This document shows, in pieces, positions 44,430 to 56,136 of a stretch of DNA of 58,000 nt. How positions within the stretch are numbered: the first letter of the stretch is position 1; each line of letters starts with the position of its first letter. The stretch comes from Cryptomeria japonica. Lineage: Eukaryota > Streptophyta > Pinopsida > Cupressales > Cupressaceae. Where the stretch lies: contig NC_081407.1 in the NCBI RefSeq assembly GCF_030272615.1, positions 137,772,897-137,830,896 on the forward strand, in the 5' to 3' direction. The notes below the pieces were generated by a model that had not been told where the DNA came from, ran no database searches, and saw nothing but the letters and a program-made list of their open reading frames with translations. The position numbers and the translations under genes were made by a program.

Positions 44430-44639
44430 ATCTCTCCCTTTGGCATTGATGGCAACACTCATGTGAAAAATGGATTCACTGTCAGTATGCTCCCCTTGAG
44501 AAATACACTCCTTCTGATATCCTGATATCCTTCCCATGTGATCCTGTCTGATTTTTCTGATATTTTTCACATATATACAAACTCCCCCTTTGGCATCAAT
44601 GCCAAAGACCAGTTAAAGAGTAAATGAATACACTTAATT

Positions 44640-47600
44640 TTACTGGAGCTTAACCAACTTCAAAATTTCTGGGTAAGCTTTATTCAACAACTGAAGATAT
44701 GTATCCTAGCTGGTTTTGAAGGTGTCAGATATGGATGCCAGTCCACTTAGTAAGTGGGCAAGTGTTTTCTTCTCCTTGACTTCTGCTGGTGTGGATTTAG
44801 CAATCATGTCCATGCATTCTCTCTTATGAACACCCAGTGAATCCAATTTGGGACTCACCAATCCCCTAAGACTTCTTTCTCTCCTAATGACTTTATCTAG
44901 ATCTCCTTCTCAAAAGAAAAAAATTGGTTCTCCAAGGACAAAATTTGTCCATCAATAGATGTGGTCAGTGCGGTTAATACTAGCTATTTTATCATGTAAC
45001 TCCTTTAATTTGCTATCTACATTAGCTGTAAGAATTCCTATGTTACAACACACTCTGTAGATATTTGTACCTTGTTTCAAACAATTCTCAATAAGAATGA
45101 ATTTTGCCTCAATTTTCTTTTTCTCTGTTTCTATTATCTAGTCAAAGGCTGCTCTTTTTATTGTAGCGAATCTTTCTAAAGCCCGTCAGTCTGCAATCTA
45201 CCTCAAAGATTGAAAATTGTTAGAAATATGTTCTGAGAGTCTTGAGCTTGCCGGAAGGGCTTGCTCCATCTTCAATCTGACAATCAGGTAACAATCTGTG
45301 CAATATTGTAACTGATTGATCAATTATTCCGTTGTCTGCAATACCCTCCTTTAATAGTTTCTGATTTTCCATCATGATCAACTCAGTGGGACTCATCTCA
45401 GTGATGGATTTCTTCTCAACCTGAGAAGTGTCAATTGCCAAAACCTTTGTCGAGGAATCAGTTTTACCTACCGGTGTAGACTTAGTTTCCTTCTTATCTT
45501 GTACAACCTCTTTTACACCGGTGGCTTCGCCACTTGGTGTAGTATCAATTACTATCGGCAGAGTAATATCCACAATATTTACAATGTCCTGTACATTGCC
45601 TTGCTCAGAAATAGTTTGTGCTGGTATAGACTGTACACTCTCCTTTACTGCCGGTTGTGTCTATATGTCTATAGTTACTGACGGTGTAGTCAAAATTGGA
45701 GTTGAATTGTCCAAAATCCATTTCCCTTTTGATTTATCAGGAATGGTGGAAGATGTAGATTTTGCAAATTCTTCATGAGATGTGAGAAAATCTGGATTCT
45801 TTTGGAAGAATTTGGTCCAACCCTTACTGGTCTCCTTTATCATCTCATTAACTTTGCCCATCATCAGGATTATTTGCCAAGGTTTACCACTGAAAACTGT
45901 CCTATTTGCAACATCTATGCATATTTTCATTTCCTCATTGCTTATAGAACCACACATTTCCAAAAGTGCTACTTCCTTAATCTCCCTATCTCTCTTGACA
46001 ACGTCAAGTCTTCTAGCATCAAGTTTATTATACAAAGATAGAGGAATCTTCTTTAAAATTTCTATTAAGGATTTATTATAAATGTCTGTATGTAACAAAA
46101 TAGCCTCTTCTATTTCATTTTGCTCATTTTCTTCTAAGTTTTCATAACACATAGATACATTTCTTAAAATTTCATCTTTTGTTATTTTATCTATTAGCTC
46201 AGCACATGTCATTTTAGTCTTACCAGACTCAGTGTCATCACTCTTCTTCTTTTTGCTTGTGGTTGCCGGTGTAGATGTGACTGGTTTCCTCTTCTATGTA
46301 GGCTTCCTTGCCAGAGGTGGAGGTGTAGTAGGTTTAGTTGCCTTTCTAACAAGTGTCCTCCTAGGCTCTACCTTCTTCTGCTCTACCGGTGGTTGATGCA
46401 CTTTCTTCCTTTGTACCCTTCTAAATGCTAGAGGTTCATTGTCCTCAGGGTCAAAATCAGAAGTGATGGTAGAAATGTAATCTTCAGGCTTCTTCACTTT
46501 TGCAGTACTAGCCATTGCTGGTTCTGCTATCAGTTTGGATCCAGAACCCAGTTGAGTGTCTATCTTATGAATTACATCCTGTACATATGCAGACATCTTT
46601 TCTATTTTCTTCTCTCTTCTCTTCCTATTAAAACCAGTTTTGACTTCAAGTGCCTTCTCTTCTGCTATGCCAAAATGCTCTGTTTTATCATCCAATGGGG
46701 CATCTAGCAGCATTTTTGCATAGAGCTCAAAAATGCTATCATCCACCTCATATCCAAGCTCAGTAATCCAAATTGTCCTAGGTTCAACTACCTCCATAAG
46801 GGTTTCATCATTTTTCAACATAAAACAGATATCAGTGGAGTTTACTTCCCCACAATTCTCTTTGATATTTTCTCCCTCTAACTCATGTTTTCTTGGAATG
46901 TTTTGAAATATCCCCAAAGTTTCTCATCTCTTCCGGTACCAAGACCGGTGATTGCTTCCTTGATCTGCATACCTATTGGTATGTCATGTGCCCAATGCTT
47001 CTTGCCAAGACCAGGTATCTCATTCAGGAAGTAAAGCATCAGACAAACAATGAGATTACCATATCTAAAAGTTCCTTTCTTAACTCCCTTGATCTTTCCA
47101 AGGTTCAACCTCAATTCACTCCTCATCCATTCACATAAATCATACTTTGCATTATTCCTCAGGATCTGATATGCAACATGAATGCATGAACTAGCAACAT
47201 AATTCAATCGATTAGATTGAGTTACCTTATAACCTATTATCATGCTTGCAAATTTCACATCAGTGTCGGTGATTATGCTGATCCTCATTGATTTGCTATC
47301 AGGAGTTGCACCAGTGAGTTTCTCGACCTTTGTGTTTGAAATTCTCTTACCAGGTTCTTGTCCAACCTTCGGTAAGCTGATGACCACTTGAATAGCCTTG
47401 TTAGTGATCATGTAAGGCCTATCTAGCCAGATGAACTCATTGTGAGCCCTTCTCAGAACGTATCTAATGACTTCATCCTTCAATTTCGGTATGTACAGAA
47501 TGCCGGTTAACCCTAAATCCTCAATTACTTTGTATTCTAGCTTGATGATTCCAGAGTCTCCTAGTATCATGGATTGATACATGCTTTTGATGTCCTCTGT

Positions 47601-47804
47601 GCCTAGATCCTCCAAGGTGCAGTGAATGTATGCCCTCACGTCTTCAACATACATCACATCGTCAGGAACCCTAGAAAATGCTCCCGCAGAGTCTTCCTTC
47701 TTAGCAATTTGGGGAACCTCCTTGAATATGGGCCTTAAACTATCCTTGACTTTGACAATGGTGGGATTTGCAATGAAAGTAGGAGCTTAAGATCCAGATG
47801 CCAT
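44640..47804 (-). pseudogene. NA-3 ORF2: long unrecognised protein (decayed)
   Basis: The ATG at 47804 (MASGS) is followed by a TAA six codons in, then a frame with MMYVEDVRAYIH, MIIGYK and RYGNLIVCLML, the same signature block as NA-1 and NA-2. A frame change lies between 46917 and 46878. The next phase carries a basic Lys/Arg/Pro stretch, a TAG at 46294, a helical region and a TAG at 45661. The Ser/Thr/Glu-rich linker ends at 45220. Beyond that (to about 44640) only a heavily broken coiled-coil remnant is visible. Function unknown; conservation across diverged copies argues that the protein mattered to the element. Confidence 0.78.
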
Positions 47805-48171
47805 TTTTAAGAATACCTAAAAGTGAATGTCGGTGGAAGATTGAGTGCTTCCTTAGATAACTGCTCGAAATCCTTTCAGAATGCCTCTGCTTGCTCTTAA
47901 TTCACCTGAAATTCGCCTTTTCTTCACTCTGAATGCTTGAATGCTTGGTGAGTGAAAATCAATTCACTTAACCCTTTTATCAGTGAACAAAACCCTAATC
48001 TTTCTCTATAATAAATGCTTCGCCAAAAACCCTACGGATTTTGGTTTCACAGTCTTGTGCTAGGTGAACCTTCATCAATGATGAACACAACTCTCCAAAT
48101 CTCTTCCAGATCTCCTCCAAGGTAATATGCATGATTTTTCAATGACTTTGCCAACCCCTAAGGCTTATGCC

Positions 48172-49299
48172 TCAGTTACTGGTGGAATTTCCTGTCGGTG
48201 GAGGAATACCCTTTTCTACCGGTGTAGATCCATCTCCACTTGGTTCTTCAAATTTTGTAACCCATCTCTTGGTGTGATCTTGTTGTATTTCATCTACCTT
48301 CTGTTTTCCTTTCTGATTATCTTTATCATTGCTAACTGGTTGAGTCTTGCTTCTGCAGTATTTAGCAATATGACCTATTTTGTTGCATGCATAACATGTA
48401 ACATTGTTCTTCTGAATTTCTTTGACAAATCCGGTGTCATTCCTTGACCTATAGTGATTAGAAAAATGTCCAAAATTTCCACATGCATGACAATTAACAT
48501 TCACTCTGCAATCTTCTAATCTCTGACCATATTTCTTGCAATTTGTGCATTGACCGGGAACATAATTGTAGTTTTGATTTGCTTTATTTCTACATTGTTT
48601 AGCCATATGCCCAAATTTATTGCAAATAAAACATCTACCATTGTATTTATAAGCATTAGATTGCCTTACCGGTTTCCTCTATTCTGATGAGTTCTGCATA
48701 TCGGTTGTCTGATCTTCATTTGTAGTACCGAAGCTTTCACCTTGTACAAATCCAAGTCCTCTAGAATCATCAATCTACCTTTTTCTTTTCAATAATTCAT
48801 CCAACTGTGCAACACTAATACTGAATTTTTCTTTATACTCACTTGCAGTAGTTAGATCATCTCTCAGAGTAGTTATTTGTCTTTCAAGTTCTTGTTCATT
48901 ATTCCGGGAGTGTGCCAAATCAGTTCTCAACAGATTATTCTCATAAGTCAATCTTCCACATTCATCAAATTTGTTCTTCAAAGATATAACAAGATTATTG
49001 TCCTTCTTCTTTCTGTCCTCAATATATTTTGATAGCCTCATAGTTAGATCTTGCATTTCATTCTTCATGAGCATGTTTGCTTGACTCAACTTTTGACATT
49101 GTTCCTTATGTGCATTCTTCTCCTCATCATCCAGGTTTTGCAAAAGTTCTTTTCTCTTAGCTTGAGCTAATGATAACCTTTCTTGCAGGATAATAATGAA
49201 ATCATTTGCAAAATTCAATTCTTCTTGCAACTTCAAGTTCTTTATCCTTTCAACATCATAATCCTCAAGAGCCATCTCAAATTGCTTCTTCATAGCCAT
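48172..49299 (-). pseudogene. NA-3 ORF1: gag-like coiled coil with zinc knuckles
   Basis: The ATG at 49299 (MAMKKQ) opens about 170 residues of charged coiled coil in one phase through to 48172. TAG codons lie at 48775 and near 48681. Four knuckles are seen: CFICNKFGHMAKQC, CTNCKKYGQRLEDC (His replaced by Gln), CHACGNFGHFSNHY (last Cys replaced by Tyr) and CYACNKIGHIAKYC. Unlike NA-1 and NA-2, the fourth knuckle stays in frame because the A-run is written AAGAAC. This copy therefore shows the ancestral frame. Confidence 0.85.
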
Positions 49300-49359
49300 G
49301 TTCAAAGATTCCAGTTTCAGGATCTTCCTCAAGTTGTTAAACTTCTTCTGAGGTACCAA

Positions 49360-49371
49360 GCTCTGACACCA
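49360..49371 (-). promoter_or_regulatory. NA-3 primer binding site
   Basis: The minus strand reads TGGTGTCAGAGC, one base from the standard TGGTATCAGAGC, beside the 5' LTR. Confidence 0.88.
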
Positions 49372-49373
49372 AT

Positions 49374-50269
49374 TGTTGGGATCCAAGAACACTGAGGGGG
49401 GGGGGGTGAATCAGTATTCTGTCGGTAACACAATATTTTATCCTTTTATACCATACACATATAAACCGGTAAACAAATAAATATATAACTTGAAGCAAAT
49501 AAACCATCCACATAAATGAACACCATAACACACAAAATTTATACATGGAAAATCTCAAAGAGGAAAAACTACGGTGGGATTTGAGACCCACAATATCAGT
49601 TCGCTGGCCATATGAAACAATATTACATATAATGGGGGCCTGCACATGCAGGAAGGCACAATGCCTAGAGCATACTGCTCATCACTAAAGAGTCTCACTG
49701 ACAACAAGCTTTTGCTAGATTAAGACAATAAAATTAAACTCAAAAAAGCATCTGCTATGCCAGATAGAGTTCCGTTCTAGCTCTACTTTGTACTGGTTCA
49801 TAAACCCTGAACACTACTACTAGTATCTCTTCTCCTCCAAAAATGCTTTCCAAGATATCTAAGGATTATTGCATAATATAACACTTGCACACAAAAGATC
49901 TACATACATATTCTCCTATGTCGCATCCTATCTCATATTTCTTCACACATCAAAATGACCTAGCAGACTGACCTATATACCCATTACAAACAATTTGCCT
50001 TATGTCGTCTTACAATGTATTACAAAAGATATTCAATGTCGGCCTCGACAATAATTACAAAATGATTTACTAAATAAATCTCCCTTGATGATGACTTCCT
50101 TCATGTACTCATGTTGGTGCCGGTGTAGCCCTGAATACTCCAAAGCCGATGTCTGCTGGTATATGCCTCCTAATGCCGGTAAATGATTCCAATCGATTCT
50201 TGTTGCCATAGAGAATCTTGTTGCCATCAATGACAACAAAATCAATCCAATGAGTGTCAATTTCCAAGA
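49374..50269 (-). repeat. NA-3 5' LTR
   Basis: This 896-bp copy has a G-run near 49395-49406 and ACCGGT near 49466. Its outer end is mutated to TTTCCAAGA where the partner has TTGCCAACA. The target copy AATAA follows at 50270. Confidence 0.9.
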
Positions 50270-50274
50270 AATAA

Positions 50275-52559
50275 CCCTTCCTTAATACTCTAAACTATTA
50301 AATATTTTTATTTATTTATTACTTTTTCTTAAGTTATTAAGTTTTCATTGATAGACATATTTAGGTAATTCTATCTATATAGAATAGGTATTAGTCCATT
50401 CATCTAATCGTGTTGGTTATCAATCTGTTCATTCAAAACATGCATCCACCTAACTAGTGTAGGCATCTATCTCCATTTAGGCATGGGATAGGTATGTGCT
50501 TTGGCCAAAGTCTTTTGACTCATTGAGACCATCCAGGTCTCGAGTTACATCCGTAAAGACTAGACTTCCCATTTTGAAGTGCACCGAGGTCAAATTCCTT
50601 AGAGGTATTATTTAGATTCAAGCTTGAAACCTTCCTTAGAATTTAATCTCTGGCTTTGGGGAGTAAAGTGGCCCATTCAAGATCCTTTCAAGTATAACAC
50701 AAATACATTTTATCTTATTATTTATGTTAATAATTCTTAACCCAAACCCTCTCAGTCAATGATTATCTTAAGTTATTAATCTTTATAATGCTTAACCTTT
50801 CCAAATCTCCATCCTCGATTGCTTGTGTACTAGGGATACACTCCATCCCATTCTTCCTACATACATTGCTTCCATACAGGATCAAGGCATATGTAGTTTT
50901 GGTTTCTAAACTAGGTTTAATGTAAATTATTTAGTGGGTGCACAACCCTTTCTAGGGTCATTATCCTAGACAGTTTCTTTGTTGTTGCTACCCACATTGG
51001 GAAGCTCATAAAGAAAAAGGGTCCATGGTGGGCCCTTTCTTATTTACCTAATTCCATCTAGGCTCTAGTGCTATGATCACATCAACCTTATCCTGTGTGT
51101 CAAAATAAATAATCATATTATCCAATTAAAATAATGCATTTGAAATATCACATACATCTAAGACCTATTGGGGTTTTAATATTTTCACTAGCAGATGTAG
51201 GTTCATTTAAAATTTATCTTATTAGATTATCAATCCAAGGGGGATTTCCCACCATTTGGATCTTAACTCCACTATGTCCCTCAGTGATTTGTAGAGATGA
51301 TGCCACATATGTTGTTGTTGCAACTTTATTAGGTGTTAGATGCATAGCTCAATCATGATGGTATTACCATAAGTGCAAGCCAAAGGCGCTGTTTATATCG
51401 AATGCTACTAGGGTTTTCTAAGTTTCTCCTCTTTATTTAGGTTTACTAACAACGTGAAAATAAAAATGCAGCTAAACCATCATGTAAAAATAAGTGCTTC
51501 ATTGGAAAGGATAAGTGATCTGATATCTAACTTAGAAGAGATTAAAGATACACATATATTACTATTCCAATCAATGCATCTTTTGTTGGAAGGTAAATGT
51601 AAAGGAATGATAAGTACTTAACATATACTCTTGCATGAATATTATCAAATTTCTTGCATTCAATAAAAAAAATGTGAGAAGAGATTATACACAATCCCAA
51701 GTAAATAAATTATAACCAATCATAAATCTAAATATAACATGAAACAACTAACCTTTGATTAAGGATGATCTACAAGATTCTAACTCATTAGTATTCCACA
51801 TCATTCCTATAATAAAATCTTAAGAAACTTTCATAAAAGAGGACTCCTTTATTTGGATTAACATAATTCATTGTTAAATTGAATTTTATTAATTTCGATT
51901 GGCACCATTCACAAAATATATGAATCATTCTACATCTACTACTTAATAATCACAAACGTTACTAATATGCTAATCAATATAATTATAATACTAATTTTCA
52001 TTGATTCAACCACTATAGCATGAAATGATTATGCAACTCTTGAGAAGTAGCTACTTAATTCTAGTGAACATCAAATCAATAACTAATTTAATACTAAGGA
52101 TATAGTTTTCTTACTTTTTACATGTGAACAAGAGATAATTAACTAACAAATTTGAATGGATATCTATTAGTTAACAATTTTATAGCTAATGTTGTCAAGT
52201 CACAAATTACTTCTTAATATCTATTCAATATTGCTAATGACTATTATACATAACAAATTATGCAATTACAAGATGATAGCCCATGATAATAACTAATTTA
52301 AGGATAACTACTAAGAGTATACCTATCATAGTATCAATCAACCTTTTTATTCTATTTAAGGTTTAGAAAATTCCTACCTAGGTAAAAAGAAAGAAGATGA
52401 GGTGATTTAATAACTCAATAAATCAAATTTTAAAATGTGACAATGTTAAAGTTAAATGCAACTAACAAATATTTAAATTATTTATAATGGCAATTTATTG
52501 AAATGACAGAGTAATACAATGCTTATTCATAAATGATTAATAGAACTAAGTGTTAACTT
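50275..52559. other. AT-rich DNA without recognisable gene
   Basis: I find no coding motif, LTR pair or RNA gene in these 2.3 kb. Frames are short. The text looks like old, fully decayed repeat or intergenic sequence. Confidence 0.5.
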
Positions 52560-53540
52560 TGATATGCGAGATTTAAGGAGTTGCATAGCGTCCTAGAATT
52601 GCACCCTTTGCAATTTTGACCGTATTTGGGGACCTTGCTTTAGTGTTCCCATCCTCATACTTGATTGGGACCTATTTATGCCTCTGTAATGCAATAGATG
52701 TCATATATCACATCTTACCTTGCCTGGACCCCTTGTCCTAGCCCTAAATTGGGGTAGGATTGAGATGTGGCACCTTGGTACTCACCAGGACCATGGCATC
52801 ATGCCATGGTCCTCCTCAATTGGGCCCTAATTTAAACCCTTGGCCCTATCTCAAATTTGAGTGGGAAAACTTTCCCCATGTCGGTCTATGTTAAAAATCC
52901 AACTTGTTTGACAATGGGAAAGTATATAAGGAGGCTTTTCCCCTCTCATTTGAATATAAAATAGGTATTGGGAGAATTATAGTCAAGCAATCAAGCATTC
53001 AAGCATTGAAGTATTCATCATCAAGCATTTCTAGAGGTCTTCAAGGTTGCATATTCTTCATTCACCAGTTGTGGAGCATCATTACATCATTCATTTGCAA
53101 GCATGTGTGTGTGATGAGGGTTTTGTCATTTTCATGCCATTTCATACAACATATGTGATTGCATTCAAGAATCAAAACATCATTATCATTCATTGCAGAT
53201 TTGAGGTATATCCTTCCATCATTTTATTTCAGTATTTACAATATTTCATTTCATGGTTAATTCCAAAACTGGGGTTTGACCTAAGGAAAGCCCCTATTCC
53301 CAACCTCTTTCCCTTTCTTTTTGTGTGCAGGAAGCAGGTGCACAATTGTACTTCTTAGAATAACCTTCAGACACAAAGATGAAACAACCCTTTTTGGTTT
53401 GCGGAAAATTTGAAGGATTGTGTTGTCGCACCACGATCCTTATATTACTCAAATTTAGGTGCACTTAAAGAAAATTCTCTATTTTTGTAGGGCAAATCTG
53501 AATCAACTTATATTACTCAGATCTAGGTGCACGGCAAAAT
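52560..53540 (+). repeat. putative LTR or promoter-bearing repeat
   Basis: The stretch is richer in GC than its flanks. It has a TATA box TATATAAG at 52923-52930, then a leader with five CAAGCATT-like repeats (52985-53035), a pyrimidine-rich stretch ending TGTGCAG (near 53329), and a 26-base direct repeat ending in TAGGTGCAC at 53439-53464 and 53507-53532. This resembles the LTR of a gypsy-type conifer element, but no second LTR, primer site or target duplication is seen, so a solo LTR is only a guess. Confidence 0.4.
52788..52812. repeat. perfect 25-base palindrome
   Basis: Twelve-base arms (GGACCATGGCAT and its exact reverse complement) surround a single central C, 110 bases upstream of the TATA box at 52923. 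It could be a protein-binding site, a cruciform or chance. Confidence 0.85.
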
Positions 53541-54430
53541 CCCAAACCTGTAGTTCATTATTTTCTTAGTTTTGTCTCCAATTTGAGCACTTTACCCTAA
53601 ATTAGCATTTCAAGTTACAAAAGAGGAAATCAAAATTAATTCAATTCATTTAGTATTTAGTCCTTATCTGATTTGTAACTGAATCTAGTGGATTCCCTTC
53701 CCTCTTTTGAATGTATTATTTCCCAAGTGAAAATTAATTTAGTGGTTTCTCCCTTCTATGTTGCAAATCACTAAATCAAAATTTTCCACATTACAAGAGT
53801 ATATTTTAATAAAGACATAACTAAGTATTGCTACTGAACATGGGATCATTCTTCCATGAATTAGATGATGAATTAGTAGATTATTTTGTTCATATTCCAA
53901 TCCTTAGTCTACATACCTAATGTTTAAAAGTTAATACTGCGTTATTTATAAGGAAGTTATTTCCCTAGATAAACATAAACATGAATGCTACCATAAGTTA
54001 ATAAACATACCTGGATCAACTTAGATGTTCAAGGTTTGACATTAGATAACCTTTGAAGTTTAATGATAATAGAGAAGTTGATAACTATTGCTCATGTCAA
54101 TCTAGGTTTAGTAGTATAAGGATATTATCATGATTTATATTTCACTACTTAGTTTTATGCATAACTATGTATATTCATATTTGTTTCTAATGAAATGTTG
54201 CTATCTAATATACACTATTCCTTACAAGATAAGATATATATAAAGAAAAAATGATAAGGTTCAACTCTCATTAATTTTTTTTGTTGCTTACTTATTAATC
54301 AACTCCATATATACCAGAAATATAACATATGGTGATCTTCTATTAAAATTTTATGGTCAAGAATTATCAATTTCCAACTTAAGTTTGTACAATGATGTAT
54401 GAATTATATTATTGGAATAACTTAATTCTA
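53541..54430. other. AT-rich DNA without recognisable gene
   Basis: Nothing with coding or repeat structure can be named here. Confidence 0.5.
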
Positions 54431-54439
54431 ACATAGGTA

Positions 54440-56136
54440 ACTGACATCTCAAGATGTGCAAGAGTAGAAATAGGAGCGGAGTGAGGGTTTTGTCTGAGGC
54501 GGTGTAGGATTTTGCGGATGATGATGGTGATGGGGAGGAAGATCTCTTTCCCTTGTGGGACGGTTTCCTTCTTTGGTGCCCTTCAGTTGTCTTCCTTGTT
54601 GCGGTCTTTGAAGGCTTTGCCTGCTCCAAGGGAGATGTGGTGATTCCTCTGTGTGGGGATTGCATTCTCCTTGGTGATCCTGGCTTTTGGAGTAATGCAT
54701 CCCTTGTTTCTATAGTTGGAGCTGCCTGTGGCTGACTTGCAGAGACTTCTTCCTGCATGGAAGGTCTTTGGAAAGGGTCTGGCCCTTGTGACTCATCTAT
54801 AGTTCTGCAGTCTCTAGGTCCTTTATTTCATTGTCGATAGAGTCTTTTTCTTGTCGACGTTTTCCTTTTTTCCTCCTGGTGTTGGTGCTGGTGGGAGTGC
54901 GAGATGATGCTTGGTGTTCATAGGTAGTGTGGGAAGGTCTCCATGCTTTTTGTGTTGGGTGTTGCGTATGTCTATGCTTTGATCATTGGGGTTGAGGCTT
55001 TTGTTGATGGCTCTGTTTCTTTCCCTTGGGGTGTAGTGGTGGTTCCTCCTATCTAAGAACCTGGCGGTATCTCTCAATTTTTCCCTTTGGGATGTCTTGT
55101 GCCATGGGTTTTGGTTTGAGTTCTTCTGAAGGGGGTTTTATGCCCTATTGTGGGTTTTTATTTGTCTGTCCCCTTGGTCCGGCTCTTGTCTCTCATATCT
55201 CAACCCATTGGGTTGTTTCCTTCTAGTCCTATTGAGATGGCCACATCTTTTATTGAGGTTGAGATGGTGGGGTTTGGTGACAACCGTTATCCTATTGAGG
55301 TGGATTTGGTGGTTGTGATATCTATTGACAGGAGTAAGGGGAAGACTGTGGATTACCCTAATTGGTGGTGGTCTATTTCTGGGTTTGACCATTGGATGTC
55401 TTTGGTTTTGGAGGTTCATTTTCTAGTTGCTGGATCCTTGCTTTCAAGTTATTTTCTATCTTTCCCTATTGAGGTGGGGATTTTGGGGATGCTTGCTGGC
55501 TTGGATGTTGTTATGCTTAGGCCTCTGTTTCAGCTCAATGTGGTTGAGGGAGCCACTACAAAACCCTTTTTTGTAGTTCTGGGAGCCCCTTCAAAACCCA
55601 AATATGAGGTTAGGGAAGCCTTAAAAAATGCCCATGTTTCTACTGGTTGTGGGAGCCCTATAAAACCCACTCTTAAGGTTGAGGGAGCCTAGAAAAAACC
55701 TATGTATTGTTTTCTCTTCAGGGCTAGGCTAGATGTTGGTAGTTTTCAAGGGCCTAGTCTATCCAGTCTTTGTTTTTGGTTAGGATCAGGTTTTTCTAAT
55801 GATCTGCTGATGATTTTGCTTCAGGTTAAGGGTTGCTGGGAAAACCCTGCTTGTTGGATGAGGGTGCCAGACAACCCCTTGTTCTCTATCCCCAGGGTCT
55901 ACTAGGTGTTTTAGATCCGTTGAATCTGCCAACATGGTTTATATTGTTTCATCTTTGTAATCTTGTTGGCTTTTGTTTAGTGTTGGTTGTTGGGTGTCTT
56001 TGATCTATTTTCTTGTAGTATCATGTTATTGGGTCTGGATCCTTGTGTTATTCAAGGGTTTCAGGTACCTTCAAACTTGTTGTATGGGGTTTTTGGACCC
56101 CTCAAAACTTGTTTATCCTAATAAAAAACATTCACT
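54440..56136 (+). mobile_element. LINE-tailed retroposed segment of unknown content
   Basis: The segment is clearly richer in G and C than its flanks. Its end reads CAAGGGTTTCAGGTACCTTC...ATCCTAATAAAAAACA, like the tails of LINE1 and LINE2. At 55548-55700 a degenerate repeat built on GGGAGCC and AAAACCC occurs about four times. The plus-strand frame 55150-55692 has the residues PIEV or PIEM three times but no known domain. The minus-strand frame 54357-54758 is Ser/Pro/Lys-rich low complexity. No target duplication was found. It may be a different LINE's 3' part or a transcript mobilised by LINE enzymes. Confidence 0.45.

Larger units (their letters stand above)
43530..50269 (-). mobile_element. 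NA-3: complete pol-less LTR retrotransposon, diverged subfamily
   Basis: LTRs of 900 and 896 bp (TGTTGGGATCC...TTGCCAACA) and the duplication AATAA bound a 6.74 kb element on the minus strand. It has ORF1 and ORF2 in the same order as NA-1 and NA-2 and no pol. LTR and protein sequences differ clearly from the other two, so this is a separate lineage that kept the same gene set. Confidence 0.92.

Noticed and set aside
54357-54758. Minus-strand Ser/Pro/Lys-rich frame of 133 codons
   Set aside because: It is the shadow of GC-richer low-complexity DNA and has no recognisable domain.
55150-55692. Plus-strand frame of 180 codons
   Set aside because: Repetitive PIEV/GGGAGCC sequence inside the LINE-tailed segment; no domain. 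I kept it only as part of that segment.
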